Shown in pieces: positions 34,679-44,090 of a stretch of 64,000 bases of DNA. Source of the stretch: Nocardia transvalensis. Lineage in GTDB: Bacteria > Actinomycetota > Actinomycetes > Mycobacteriales > Mycobacteriaceae. The number at the start of each line of letters is the position of its first letter. Positions within the stretch are counted from its first letter, which is position 1. The stretch covers positions 372,001 through 436,000 of the forward strand of contig NZ_JADLQQ010000006.1 in the NCBI RefSeq assembly GCF_015477765.1, in the 5' to 3' direction. A program made the translations under genes and the position numbers. The notes beneath the pieces are model-generated. The model ran no database searches. It was not told the origin of the DNA and saw only the letters and a program-made list of their open reading frames with translations.

Positions 34679-35478
34679 CCACCTTCGAGACCCGCCGATC
34701 GTCGGCTCTCGGCGACATCGCGACGATCACCCGCCGCGATCTGACGCACTGGCTGAGCCGACCCGGGCCCGTGGTGGTCGCGTGGCTGTTTCCGGTCATG
34801 GTGGTGCTGATGTTCGGCACCATCTTCGGTGGCGCCATCCAAATACCGGGCGGTACAAGCTATTACGAATACCTGATGCCCGGGATGTTCGCCATGACGA
34901 TGCTGTTCGGTCTCGAATCGACCATGACGGCCGTCGCCGGTGATGCCGCGAAGGGGGTGACCGACCGGTTCCGGTCCTTGCCGATGAACAGTGCCGCCGT
35001 CGTCGCGGGGCGCTGTGCGGCCGACATGCTGAACACCGTGATCGGGCTGGTGATCATCGTCGGCACCGGACTCACGCTCGGCTGGCGCTGGCACCACGGC
35101 CTCGCTGCCGCCCTCGCCGCCGTCGCGCTGCTGTTGCTGCTGCGGTTCGCGCTGCTGTGGACCGGAATCTACCTCGGGCTGATGGTCAAAGGACCCGAAT
35201 CCGTCGTGGTCGTGCAGATCCTGGTGTGGCCGTTGCTGTTTCTGTCCAACGCGTTCGTCGACACCGTCACCATGCCCGACTGGCTCGGCACCATAGCCGA
35301 CTGGAATCCCCTGTCCGCCACGGCTTCGGCCGTGCGGAACCTGTGCGGCAACCCCGGCTGGTCCGGCAGTTCGTGGGTCACGCAGCACCCGATCGCCCCG
35401 GCCCTGCTCTGGCCGCTGCTGATCACCGCGATCTTCCTGCCGCTGTCGGTGCGCCGATTCCGCTCCCTCGGCGCCTGA
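34675..35478 (+). CDS. ABC exporter permease subunit (DrrB-like)
   Basis: A 267-residue ABC-2 type permease of the DrrB family with six predicted helices: PVVVAWLFPVMVVLMFGTI, YLMPGMFAMTMLFGLE and others, ending LLITAIFLPLSV. The GVTDRFRSLPM segment before helix 3 is the typical ABC-2 coupling region. Paired with the ATPase, it should export a hydrophobic compound such as an antibiotic or glycolipid. The ATG overlaps the ATPase stop, so both subunits are made in step. A 92-base gap separates it from the glycosidase. Confidence 0.92.
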   Translation: MTTFETRRSSALGDIATITRRDLTHWLSRPGPVVVAWLFPVMVVLMFGTIFGGAIQIPGGTSYYEYLMPGMFAMTMLFGLESTMTAVAGDAAKGVTDRFRSLPMNSAAVVAGRCAADMLNTVIGLVIIVGTGLTLGWRWHHGLAAALAAVALLLLLRFALLWTGIYLGLMVKGPESVVVVQILVWPLLFLSNAFVDTVTMPDWLGTIADWNPLSATASAVRNLCGNPGWSGSSWVTQHPIAPALLWPLLITAIFLPLSVRRFRSLGA

Positions 35479-35570
35479 ACGGTATCGATCCCCATCCGAG
35501 TCCGGATCGACTCCGAATTCACGGCGTAGTCCGGCCCCATCTGGAACGATTGCCCTCGGAGAGGAGTGCC

Positions 35571-36839
35571 ATGCGTTCCAGCGGCTACCAGCAGCAGCCC
35601 GTCCCGCCGACGCGTGTCGATCCGCTGGGGCCGGATTTCCTGTGGGGGGTGGCGTCGTCCGGATTCCAGAGCGAAGGGTACGCGCCGGACAACAACTGGA
35701 TGCGCTACATCGCGGACCCGCGGTGGAACCATGAGCCGTACGGCAATTCGGTCGATTTCTACCACCGCTTCGCGGAGGATATCGACAGGGCCGCCGCGCT
35801 GGGGGTCGAGGTGTTCCGGATCGGTGTCGAATGGGCACGGGTGCAGCCCCGGCCGGACGGGCCCGACGGCGGCTGGGACGAGGCGGGGTTCCAGTTCTAC
35901 GACCGGGTGGTCGATACGATCATTGCGAAGGGTATGCGGCCGATGATCACCTTGGATCATTGGGTGTACCCGGGCTGGGCCTACGACCGCGGGGGATGGC
36001 AGAACCCCGAGATGGTTTCCTGGTGGGGCGCCAATATGCGCAAGGTGGTCGACCGCTACCACAACCGGAATCCGCTGTGGGTCACCATCAACGAGCCGAT
36101 CGCCTACATCGTGCACGAACTCGTCCACGCCGATGTGCACGGTCCGGAGTTCGACAGGCGCTTCCACGAGATGGAGGACCGGTTCGCCCAGGTTCACAAC
36201 GCCATCTACGACTACATCCACCAGATACATCACAACGCCATGGTCACCAGCAACGTCGGATTCGTGGCCAAGGACGACGCCGCGGTGAACGACCGGATCT
36301 TCGGGCTGATGGCGGACAAACTCGACTACATCGGCGTCGACTATTACTACGGGGTCGCGACCTCCGCTGCGATGCAACTGTGGAACATGCCGCTACAGGC
36401 GGAGGGAATCTATTACGCCCTGCGGCGCTACGCCCGAAAGTTTCCGGGCAAGCAGCTGTTCGTCGTCGAGAACGGCATGGCCACCGAAAACGGACGCCCC
36501 GGCGACTACCGGCGTGAGGACTACCTCAGAGACGTCGTGTACTGGCTGCAGCGTGCCCGCATGGATGGCATCGATGTGGTCGGCTACAACTATTGGAGCA
36601 TCACCGACAACTACGAATGGGGTTCCTACGCCCCACGTTTCGGCCTGTACACCGTCGACGTGACCACCGACCCGGCGCTGCAGCGCATTCCCACCGCGGC
36701 CGTCGAAGCATATCGGAACATCACTCGTAACGGTGGCGTGGCGCCGGATTACCGTCCCACCCGCGACCCGGTGATCTGTTCCCAGGTCGACCCACCCAGC
36801 AGCTGCGACGAACCGGTCACACTGCCCGACGTATCCTGA
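35571..36839 (+). CDS. glycoside hydrolase family 1 protein (beta-glucosidase-like)
   Basis: A 422-residue GH1 enzyme, a (beta/alpha)8 barrel retaining glycosidase. The N-terminal FLWGVASSGFQSEG, the acid/base glutamate E175 in TINEP and the nucleophile E300 in VVENG are in place, as is YNYWSITDNYEWGSYAPRFGLY near the end. The length is a little short for the family (about 450). There is no signal peptide, so a cytoplasmic role on a beta-glucoside or galactoside is expected. The ATG at 35571 follows GGAGAGGAG. A C-terminal tail with CSQVDPPSSCDEP has two cysteines that are unusual for GH1. Confidence 0.88.
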   Translation: MRSSGYQQQPVPPTRVDPLGPDFLWGVASSGFQSEGYAPDNNWMRYIADPRWNHEPYGNSVDFYHRFAEDIDRAAALGVEVFRIGVEWARVQPRPDGPDGGWDEAGFQFYDRVVDTIIAKGMRPMITLDHWVYPGWAYDRGGWQNPEMVSWWGANMRKVVDRYHNRNPLWVTINEPIAYIVHELVHADVHGPEFDRRFHEMEDRFAQVHNAIYDYIHQIHHNAMVTSNVGFVAKDDAAVNDRIFGLMADKLDYIGVDYYYGVATSAAMQLWNMPLQAEGIYYALRRYARKFPGKQLFVVENGMATENGRPGDYRREDYLRDVVYWLQRARMDGIDVVGYNYWSITDNYEWGSYAPRFGLYTVDVTTDPALQRIPTAAVEAYRNITRNGGVAPDYRPTRDPVICSQVDPPSSCDEPVTLPDVS

Positions 36840-37071
36840 GCGGCGCACCACCGGATAGACCTCCGAAGAGCCGCCGTGGGCGGATGGTGGCAAATGCTCA
36901 GTTTGCCGGAACCCTCAGCGCTGGAGGACTTTCCGAGCTCGTACGGGCTTGATCCCATCCAGAACGAATGCGGCTCCGAATGACTGCACGGTGCTGGTCT
37001 GTATGGCTCGGCACTGCCTGCGCAGATGCGCCAGGCGAATCCGAAATGTCCATCGCAATCTAAGGAGAAGA

Positions 37072-37179
37072 ATGGTCAAGCCCGTTGCTGGAGTACTGGG
37101 GACCTTGATCGAAACAACCGGAACGCTGGTGGGCGACCTCGGTTCCCTCCTGGGGAATCTGGTCAGCGGACTGCTCTGA
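37072..37179 (+). CDS. 35-residue hydrophobic peptide
   Basis: The ATG at 37072 follows AAGGAGAAG at ideal distance and opens a 35-codon frame. After MVKP the peptide is almost entirely Gly, Leu, Val, Thr and Ser in a repeating GxL pattern (GTLIETTGTLVGDLGSLLGN), with a single lysine and two acidic residues, so it could form one membrane or amphipathic helix. No cysteine or leader-type cleavage motif is visible. It stands alone between the glycosidase and the cutinase-like gene, with a hairpin just downstream. Function is unknown; small membrane peptide, toxin or surfactant-like peptide are possible. Confidence 0.5.
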   Translation: MVKPVAGVLGTLIETTGTLVGDLGSLLGNLVSGLL

Positions 37180-37191
37180 TGCGCCACTCCG

Positions 37192-37231
37192 GCCCGGGGC
37201 GGGATCGAGCCGCCCAGTTTGCCCGCCCGGG
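37192..37231 (+). terminator. GC-rich hairpin after small peptide
   Basis: CCCGGGGCGGG (ending at 37203) pairs with CCCGCCCGGG (37222-37231) with one bulged base, giving about ten pairs, 12 bases after the peptide stop. No U tract follows, so termination is uncertain. Confidence 0.35.
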
Positions 37232-37293
37232 ACCGGATTGGTGGGTGCGAGGCCAGGTGTCGGTGCGGTAGCCGGGTGTGAGGAGATGGGTTC

Positions 37294-39333
37294 TTGTCGA
37301 GGGCTGGTGTCGCGGGTCTGTTAGCGGTGGCTTGCCGGGGTGTAGCCGTCCTGCTCACGGTGGCCGTGGTCGCGTCGCCCGCGGTGGCCGGCGGCGAGCC
37401 CGCCGAGGTATCGGTTCCCTTGCAGGGCTGCCCGGGCCTGTACGTGCTCGCCGTCCAGGGAACCGGGCAATCCGCGCCGAACGCGCCCGTGTCGGCCGAC
37501 ACCGGGATGCTGGCATCGGTGCTGGAACCGGTGACGGCGGCGGCGCGTGGGCTGGTGGCCCGCGCCTACGTCCCCTACGACGCCGCGTTCGGCGGCGCAG
37601 TGCCGGGCGGGCCGGTGCCCTACTCGGTATCGGTCGTCGGCGGCCTCGCGCAGCTGCGGGGCATGGCCAGCGCGGTGGTGGCACAGTGCCCGACCACCGA
37701 ATTGGGCTTGGTGGGATATTCGCAAGGCGCGCATATTGTTTCGATGTTCGCCCAGGAGGTCGGCCAAGGTCGCGGTGCGATTCCCGCGGACCGGGTGGCC
37801 GGGGTGGCGCTGCTGGCCGACCCCACGCGCCGACCGGGCGCGCCACTGTTTCCCGGCGCTCCGGGCCGCACGCTGCCCGCCCCCGCACCGGGCACGGCGG
37901 GTACGGAGGTCGGACGGCTGCGGCCGTTTCCCCAACCGGCGCTGACCGGCGGCGGCATCGGACCGGACCAGGACATCGCCGCCGACTTCGGTGCCCTCAC
38001 CGGCCGAGTCGCCTCGCTGTGCATGCCCGGGGACCTGGCCTGCGACGCACCCTCGGATCTGCCGATGCTGCGCACGATCGTCAATATCGTCGGGCAGGCC
38101 GATCTGGACCCGTCCGATCCGATCGCTGCGCTGACCTCGATCACCCACGCGATCGAGGACACCGTCGCCAGGACCGCCGTGGAGATCGCCGATCGCGATC
38201 TCGTCGGACATACGCTGGGCACGCTGTCGCTGGCACCGAAAAAGACGCTCAGCCAGCGCCTGGCCGAGGCCTCCGATCCCCGCATGCAGACCGGCGAGGG
38301 TGCGCAGCGTGCCCTGCTCAAACTCGCCACCAGCGCCCTGAATACGGTCATCGCGATCACGGGTGTGGTGCTGACGCAGGGAGAGGTCGCCGAGATCGGC
38401 GCGGCCGCCGCCACCGATCCGCTGGCCGGTCTGCATCGACTGGGGGAGGCGATCGTCACCGCCGCTGGGCGCCCGGTGCCTCGCGCGAAGGCTTTCCACC
38501 TGATCACCCAGATGTTCGACGCGGTCGCTCAGCTCATGGACGACACCGCGGAACTGATCGATCCGGCCATCTGGACGCGCTACCTGGATACGGCGAGCCG
38601 GCACGGCGCCTACGTCGCCGCCGCGCGAGCCACCGGCGGCCGACCCGCGGTGCTGTTCGTCGCCGACTGGTTCACCGCATTGGCGCGCGACCTCGCCGGT
38701 CCGCGGCTACCGGCCGGACCCAGCGCGGAACGACCGGCGGAGAGCCCCAACGTGCCTCTCGCGCAACCAATTCCGCTCACCGAGGAGCCCTCGACGGCCA
38801 CGGGATCGGGCGCAGTCGACGAATCCGGCACACCCAAGGGCAGCATTCGGTCCACACCCCACGTCGAACCCCGGTGGCGCCTACTGGGTCTCGACCGGGA
38901 AACCGAGAGGTACTACCTCTGGCTGCTGGGGTTCGTCGCTTTGGCCATACTGTCGCACCGCACTGCGCGCGTCCTCGCACCGCGCGATCGCTTCCTCATC
39001 GGAGCGAACGCCCGTCGGGAGCGTGACACCGCGTGCGGCTCAGCCGATTCGGTAATCCTGCGGCCGGATGCGCCTGCGGTCGCGCCGAACGCTGAAGGTG
39101 CCACCGGGCCAGGTGAGCGTGTTGGTGCCGTCCTGGTCGACGAAATAGCTGGTGCAGCCGCCCACCGACCAGACCCGGGTGCTGAGCAGGCGGCGAGCGC
39201 GGGTCACCCACTCCTGCTCGGCGGCCGCACTGGGGGTGTAGCGGGTGATGCCGCGGGTCCGCATATGGGCGATGGTCCGGGCGACCAGGGAACTGGTCGG
39301 CTCGATCGCGAGGAATTGGGAAGTGTGCGGTAG
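37294..39333 (+). CDS. cutinase-like protein with C-terminal membrane anchor
   Basis: A 679-residue protein. An N-terminal signal peptide (LLAVACRGVAVLLTVAVVASPAVAGG) precedes a cutinase/alpha-beta hydrolase domain: CPGLYVLAVQGTGQS, GYSQGAH holding the serine nucleophile, and CMPGDLACDAPSD with the catalytic Asp region. A helical middle and a Pro-rich linker lead to a single transmembrane helix (YYLWLLGFVALAILSHRTA), then about 115 residues. The TTG at 37294 follows GAGGAGA. The last 294 bases lie antisense to the end of the convergent monooxygenase, so the tail beyond the helix may be an artefact of a lost stop. Cutinase-like enzymes in this group cleave wall or exogenous lipid esters. Confidence 0.75.
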   Translation: MSRAGVAGLLAVACRGVAVLLTVAVVASPAVAGGEPAEVSVPLQGCPGLYVLAVQGTGQSAPNAPVSADTGMLASVLEPVTAAARGLVARAYVPYDAAFGGAVPGGPVPYSVSVVGGLAQLRGMASAVVAQCPTTELGLVGYSQGAHIVSMFAQEVGQGRGAIPADRVAGVALLADPTRRPGAPLFPGAPGRTLPAPAPGTAGTEVGRLRPFPQPALTGGGIGPDQDIAADFGALTGRVASLCMPGDLACDAPSDLPMLRTIVNIVGQADLDPSDPIAALTSITHAIEDTVARTAVEIADRDLVGHTLGTLSLAPKKTLSQRLAEASDPRMQTGEGAQRALLKLATSALNTVIAITGVVLTQGEVAEIGAAAATDPLAGLHRLGEAIVTAAGRPVPRAKAFHLITQMFDAVAQLMDDTAELIDPAIWTRYLDTASRHGAYVAAARATGGRPAVLFVADWFTALARDLAGPRLPAGPSAERPAESPNVPLAQPIPLTEEPSTATGSGAVDESGTPKGSIRSTPHVEPRWRLLGLDRETERYYLWLLGFVALAILSHRTARVLAPRDRFLIGANARRERDTACGSADSVILRPDAPAVAPNAEGATGPGERVGAVLVDEIAGAAAHRPDPGAEQAASAGHPLLLGGRTGGVAGDAAGPHMGDGPGDQGTGRLDREELGSVR

Positions 39334-40503
39334 CGCGGTGTTCGGCCCGGTGACCGCGAACAGATTCGGCAGGCCCGCGAACGCGATGCCGCGGTAGGCG
39401 CGGAAGCCGTCGCTGTCGAACTTGCGGCGCGTGGAGGTCGTGCCGGCACGGAAGTCCGGGAACAGGCGGATGGAGTCCTGGACGTGGAAACCGGTGGCCC
39501 ACACGATCGCGTCGACCTCATGGTGTTCGCCGTCGGCGGTGCGGACGCCGGTCGGGGTGATCTCGATGATCTTCTCGGTGACCAGATCCACGTTCGGCCG
39601 GGCGAAGGCGGCGTAGTACTCGTCCGACACCATTGGCCGCTTGCAGCCGAAACGGTAATCGGGCGTGAGCTTTCGGCGCACCTCGGGATCGGGAACCTGC
39701 TTCGCCAAGGCCCGTCGGCAGGCCCATTCGTAGACCGAGAGTGCGCGCGGATGGAATTCCGCGTGGTGCATCATCTCCAGGAACGAGAAGATCGTCGCCC
39801 GCGCCGCCAGCCGCACCGGCGGCGCCCAGCGGAAGACCTTACGCAGCCACGGCGGAATGGGCCGGTCGCCGCGCGGCAGCACCCACGCCGGGGTGCGCTG
39901 GAACGACACCAGCCGATCACAGGTCCGCGCCAGCGCCGGCACGATCTGCACCGCGCTGGCACCGGCACCGACGACCGCGATGCGCTTACCGGCGGGCTCG
40001 AACGTGGGATCCCATTTGCTGGAATGCATTTGCGGACCGGTGAATTCGTCGCGGCCCGGGATATCGGGAATGGCCTCCGCATGCAACGAGAAGTAGCCCA
40101 GCACGACCGCGCGGGCGCGCACCGTGCGGCCATCGGCCAGCCGGATCACCCAGACGTGGGCGGTGTCGTCGAACTCGGCCTCGGCCACCTCGCTGTTGCA
40201 CTGCACGTGGCGGCGCAGATCGAAGCGGTCGGCGATGGCCTCGGTGTAGGCCCGCAGTTCCGGTTGGGGCGCGTACAGCCGGGTCCAATCCGGGTTGGGC
40301 GCAAACGAATAGGAATACAGCACCGACGGGACGTCCACCGCGCATCCGGGATAGACGTTGTCGCGCCAGGTGCCGCCGATGGCCTCGGCCCGTTCGAGGA
40401 TCACGAAGTCGTCGATGCCCAGCTTGCGCAGGTTGATCGCCACCCCCAATCCGCTGAAACCGGAGCCGACGACGGCGACCTCGTACTCATGAGTGGAAGA
40501 CAT
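39040..40503 (-). CDS. Baeyer-Villiger-type flavin monooxygenase
   Basis: A 487-residue class B flavin monooxygenase, clearly paralogous to the one at 7167-8663. FAD motif GSGFSG at 13-18, then GGTWRDNVYPG, the fingerprint FTGPQMHSSKWDP and the NADPH motif VVGAGASAVQIVPA are all present. It is probably the third gene of a P450-MMPL-FMO minus-strand operon, starting 26 bases after the MMPL gene's stop. Its last 294 bases are overlapped on the other strand by the cutinase-like gene. Substrate unknown; lipid or secondary-metabolite ketone likely. Confidence 0.88.
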   Translation of the reverse strand: MSSTHEYEVAVVGSGFSGLGVAINLRKLGIDDFVILERAEAIGGTWRDNVYPGCAVDVPSVLYSYSFAPNPDWTRLYAPQPELRAYTEAIADRFDLRRHVQCNSEVAEAEFDDTAHVWVIRLADGRTVRARAVVLGYFSLHAEAIPDIPGRDEFTGPQMHSSKWDPTFEPAGKRIAVVGAGASAVQIVPALARTCDRLVSFQRTPAWVLPRGDRPIPPWLRKVFRWAPPVRLAARATIFSFLEMMHHAEFHPRALSVYEWACRRALAKQVPDPEVRRKLTPDYRFGCKRPMVSDEYYAAFARPNVDLVTEKIIEITPTGVRTADGEHHEVDAIVWATGFHVQDSIRLFPDFRAGTTSTRRKFDSDGFRAYRGIAFAGLPNLFAVTGPNTALPHTSQFLAIEPTSSLVARTIAHMRTRGITRYTPSAAAEQEWVTRARRLLSTRVWSVGGCTSYFVDQDGTNTLTWPGGTFSVRRDRRRIRPQDYRIG

Positions 40504-40528
40504 GGTGTGCCCCTTGTGGATCGAACGA

Positions 40529-42712
40529 CTAGGCGCTGACTTCGGCGGGTGCGGCGTCGGACTCGCGAAGGCCGATGCGCGCGTGCAGGCGGCGTAACGG
40601 TAGCGGCGACCACCACGTCCAGCGCCCGGACAGCCGCAGCGCGGCCGGAAGGAGGAAACCGCGGATCAGGGTGGCATCGGCCAGCACCGCCAGCGGCAGG
40701 CCGATGCCGAACGCCTTCATGAAGGTGATGTCGGAGGCCAGGAAGCCGAGGAACACGATGGAGATGAGCACCGCGGCCGCGGTCACGATGCGGCCGATGC
40801 GTTCCAATCCGATCGCGACCGACGCGGTGTTGTCGCCGGTGTTCTCGTACTCCTCACGGATGCGTGACAGCAAGAAGACCTGGTAGTCCATGGCCAGGCC
40901 GAAGGCGACGGCGAACAGCATCACCGGCACCACCGCCGACAGATCCCCGGTGACGGTGAAGCCGAGCAGCCCGGACAGGTGGCCCTCCTGGAAGATCCAG
41001 ACCAGCGCACCGAAGGTCGCGGTGAGGCTGAAGGCGCTGAGCACCAGTGCGATCACGGGGACGATCACACTGCCGGTGAGCAGGAACAGCAGCACCAGCA
41101 TCAGCACCACCACGTAGGCCAGCGCGACCGGCGCCCGCGCGGTGAGAGCCGCTATCGCATCGAGATTGGCCGCGTCCACCCCGCCGACCAGCGCTCGCGA
41201 GGGTGCGGGCTGGGCGCGCACATCGCGGATGACGTCGTGGACGACGTCCGGATCGGCGGCGGTGGGAACGATGGAAAGGTATGCGCTGCCACCATTTTCG
41301 AACCGGTGATGAGCCGCCGTGGGCGGGAGGGCGAGCGCGCCGCCCATGTAGCTGCCCGTCGCGGTATCGACGCGCTGGACGTGCTCGACGCGAGACAGGG
41401 CGGCGGCATAGTCGGCGAGTCCGGTTGTGCTGTCGGGTAGGACGACGAACAGTCCGGCCAGTTCGGTGGCGTCGAAGTCGTGTGCAACAGCCTCGGCCAC
41501 CTGCCGTGCCGACGAATCCCCGGGCATGGAGCGGTAATCCGGAAAGCCGGGTACGAAACGCAGGAATGGCGCACCCAGTGCCAGCAGAATCACGATGACG
41601 ACGGTCGCGATGGGCACGGGCCGCCGCATGACGGTGGTCGCGAGGCGGTGCCAGAAGCCGTCGCCGACCTCGTCGGCGGTCCGCTTGTTTCCGAAGCGGG
41701 ACGTCGCGATCCGATTCCCGCTGAGCAGCAGCACCGCGGGGAGCACCGTCAGCGACACCAGCGCGGCAATGGCCGCCACGGCGATCCCGGCATAGCCGAT
41801 GGACCGGACCGCCAGCAGCGGGAAGAACAGCATCGACGACAGCGCGATCGCCACCGTGAGGGCCGAGAAGCCCACCGTGCGGCCCGCCGAGACCAGGGTG
41901 GCCGTCAGCGCCGTGCGCGGTTCGGCTCCCGTCGCCAACTCCTCGCGATAGCGGCTGACGATCAGCAGGCTGTAGTCGATCGCCAAGCCCAGGCCGAGCA
42001 GGGAGGCGATATTCGCCGCGGTGGCGGCCAACTCGGTGACCGTCGTCAGCAGCCACAGCGTGCCCAGCGTGAGCACGGTGGTGACGGTGCCCGCGATCAG
42101 CGGCAGGGCCGCGCCCACGATGCTGCCGAAAACCAGCAGCAGCGCAATGAGAGTGAGCGGGAACGCCACCGATTCCCCGGTGACGATATCCTTCTCGCCC
42201 CGGGCGACGGTCTCGTGCAACATCATCGCGTAGCCGCCGACCTGCACGTCGAGCCCGTCGTGCCGACCGGCGAAATGCGGTGCCAGCTCGCCGATCCGGT
42301 GATCGATGGCCATCTCGTCGCCGAGGATGGTCGCCACCACCAGCCCTCGGGTCCCCGCCTTGTCGCGCATGGCGGCCGGGTGCCCGTCGGTCCAGTACGA
42401 CAGCACGCCGGTGACATCGCGCTCGGCGCGCAGCCGATCGACCAGAGCGGTTGCGGCGCGGCTGGTTTCGGCATCGTCAACCGAGCGGCCCGCGTCGACG
42501 AGCAATACCAGATTCGGGGCGCCCTGCCCGAACTCGTCGCGCAGGGCCGCGCTCGCGGCCGTCGATTCCGAGGCGGGGTCGAAATATCCGCCGCCCTGCA
42601 TCCGGCCGAACAGCGTCGGGCCCGCGGACGCCGCCAGCACGGTCAGGATCGCGGCGACGAGCAGGACCGCGCGATGGCGGCGCAGCGCGAAGGAGACCAG
42701 CGATCGGAGCAT
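40529..42712 (-). CDS. MMPL/RND family transporter
   Basis: A 727-residue MMPL-family transporter with the usual two membrane blocks and outer loops. The relay motifs are LGLAIDYSLLIVSRYREE and AFGLAMDYQVFLLSRIREE. The sequence after helix 1 (TLFGRMQGGGYFDPASES) matches the PxGGYD-type segment of the first MMPL in this window, so these two are closer to each other than to the one at 30664. It lies 4 bases after the P450 gene and 26 bases before the flavin monooxygenase, implying joint expression of two oxygenases and an exporter. Confidence 0.9.
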   Translation of the reverse strand: MLRSLVSFALRRHRAVLLVAAILTVLAASAGPTLFGRMQGGGYFDPASESTAASAALRDEFGQGAPNLVLLVDAGRSVDDAETSRAATALVDRLRAERDVTGVLSYWTDGHPAAMRDKAGTRGLVVATILGDEMAIDHRIGELAPHFAGRHDGLDVQVGGYAMMLHETVARGEKDIVTGESVAFPLTLIALLLVFGSIVGAALPLIAGTVTTVLTLGTLWLLTTVTELAATAANIASLLGLGLAIDYSLLIVSRYREELATGAEPRTALTATLVSAGRTVGFSALTVAIALSSMLFFPLLAVRSIGYAGIAVAAIAALVSLTVLPAVLLLSGNRIATSRFGNKRTADEVGDGFWHRLATTVMRRPVPIATVVIVILLALGAPFLRFVPGFPDYRSMPGDSSARQVAEAVAHDFDATELAGLFVVLPDSTTGLADYAAALSRVEHVQRVDTATGSYMGGALALPPTAAHHRFENGGSAYLSIVPTAADPDVVHDVIRDVRAQPAPSRALVGGVDAANLDAIAALTARAPVALAYVVVLMLVLLFLLTGSVIVPVIALVLSAFSLTATFGALVWIFQEGHLSGLLGFTVTGDLSAVVPVMLFAVAFGLAMDYQVFLLSRIREEYENTGDNTASVAIGLERIGRIVTAAAVLISIVFLGFLASDITFMKAFGIGLPLAVLADATLIRGFLLPAALRLSGRWTWWSPLPLRRLHARIGLRESDAAPAEVSA

Positions 42713-42716
42713 GCCG

Positions 42717-44090
42717 CTACCGCGCCTGCGCGCGCATCGGGAGGCGATCCGGATGCACCAGCGCGCCGATCACGATCTCGCCCACCCGCACACCGGGCAC
42801 CGGGCGCAGCCGCCAGTGCGCGGCGATGGTGGCCACCTGCAGCGCGACCTCGGTGAGCGCGAAGACATTTCCCGGGCATTGGCGAGCACCCATGCCGAAC
42901 GGGATGTGCGCGCCCTTGGATTGTCCGGCCGTCCGCTCGGGCAACCAGCGATCGGGATCGAAACGGTCCGGGTCGGCGTGCACGGCCGGGTCGCGGTGGA
43001 CCGCCACCGGGCACACGAAAAGCATGGCGCCCGCGGGAATCTCGATACCTCCCAGGACATAGTCCTCCGGCACGTGGCGGACGGTCAGCCACGGCGAGTA
43101 CTTGCGCAGCGTCTCCAGCACGATGCGCTTGGTGACCTCCAGGCGCGGCAGATCGGCGAATTCGGCGGGGCGGCCGCCGTCCAGCACCTCGTCCACCTCG
43201 GCATGCAGGGCCGCCTCGACCTCGGGGTTGCGGCCCAATTCGTGGAACGCCCAGGCCAGCGTCATGCCGATCGCCTCGGTGCCGCCGACGAGGAAGTTGA
43301 TCAGCTCGTCGTGCACCTGCGAATCGGTGAGCATCACACCCGATTCCTCGTCGCGCGCCTTCAGCAGGGTGTCGAGTAGATCGCCGTGATCGAGTTCGGG
43401 ATCGGCGGCCAGCTCGGCGCGGTAGGCGGAGATGATGGTGCTGGTCGCGGCCTTCATATCGACCACCAGCTGGTCGAAACGGCGATTGCTCGGCAGCGGC
43501 AGCCGGTCGATCCACGCCGGGCGGGTCACGCGCCGCGACAGCAGCGTCATCACCGGCGGCAGCAGGCTGTGGATGTGTTCGGCGGTCTCCGACCCCAATT
43601 CGCCCGTGAACAGCGTCGCGCATACCGTGCGCAGCGCCAGATCGTGCATCTGTTCGTTGACCGCCAGCACCTCGTCGTCGCGCCAGGCGGCGGCCCGCTC
43701 GGCGCCCAGGCGCGTCATGACCGTGGCGTAGCGCGCGATGCGGGACTTGGCGAAGGCAGGGGCGATCATCCGGCGCTCGCGCCGATGCCGCTGGCCCTGC
43801 AGCACCGTAACCCCCTCGCCCAGCAGCGCTTCCGCGCGCTCGATCATCAGGCCCTGATCCGACAGCGCGACGAATGCCTCACGCACCAGCTCCGGGTCGG
43901 TGACGACATAGGTGTCGTAGCCGGGGATCTTGACCCGCACGACGGGGCCCTGGGCCGACAGCGTGGACAGGAAGCGGTACGGTCGGCGGCCGAAGCGCGG
44001 CCAGTGGCCGAGCAGAGGCAGGGCGCCGGGAGCGGTGGGTGCGGGACGGGTCGCCGTCGAGACGGCCGTGGCGGTGCTGGAAGTGATCAC
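42717..44090 (-). CDS. cytochrome P450
   Basis: A 457-residue bacterial P450. The haem ligand is C405 in FGMGARQCPGN, the ExxR motif is ETLRK, and the PERF-like segment is FDPDRWLPERT. The oxygen-activating I-helix reads LVGGTEAIGMT rather than (A/G)GxDT, with Glu in place of the acid and Ala for Thr, which may shift proton delivery. The N-terminus lacks a membrane anchor, so it is soluble and needs ferredoxin partners encoded elsewhere. It heads a P450-MMPL-FMO group and is divergent from the beta-lactone operon across 408 bases. Confidence 0.92.
   Translation of the reverse strand: MITSSTATAVSTATRPAPTAPGALPLLGHWPRFGRRPYRFLSTLSAQGPVVRVKIPGYDTYVVTDPELVREAFVALSDQGLMIERAEALLGEGVTVLQGQRHRRERRMIAPAFAKSRIARYATVMTRLGAERAAAWRDDEVLAVNEQMHDLALRTVCATLFTGELGSETAEHIHSLLPPVMTLLSRRVTRPAWIDRLPLPSNRRFDQLVVDMKAATSTIISAYRAELAADPELDHGDLLDTLLKARDEESGVMLTDSQVHDELINFLVGGTEAIGMTLAWAFHELGRNPEVEAALHAEVDEVLDGGRPAEFADLPRLEVTKRIVLETLRKYSPWLTVRHVPEDYVLGGIEIPAGAMLFVCPVAVHRDPAVHADPDRFDPDRWLPERTAGQSKGAHIPFGMGARQCPGNVFALTEVALQVATIAAHWRLRPVPGVRVGEIVIGALVHPDRLPMRAQAR

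Noticed and set aside
37278..39026. A second long plus-strand frame within the cutinase-like gene
   Set aside because: Arg/Gly-rich with no recognisable motif, while the other frame has a signal peptide and the GYSQGAH elbow.
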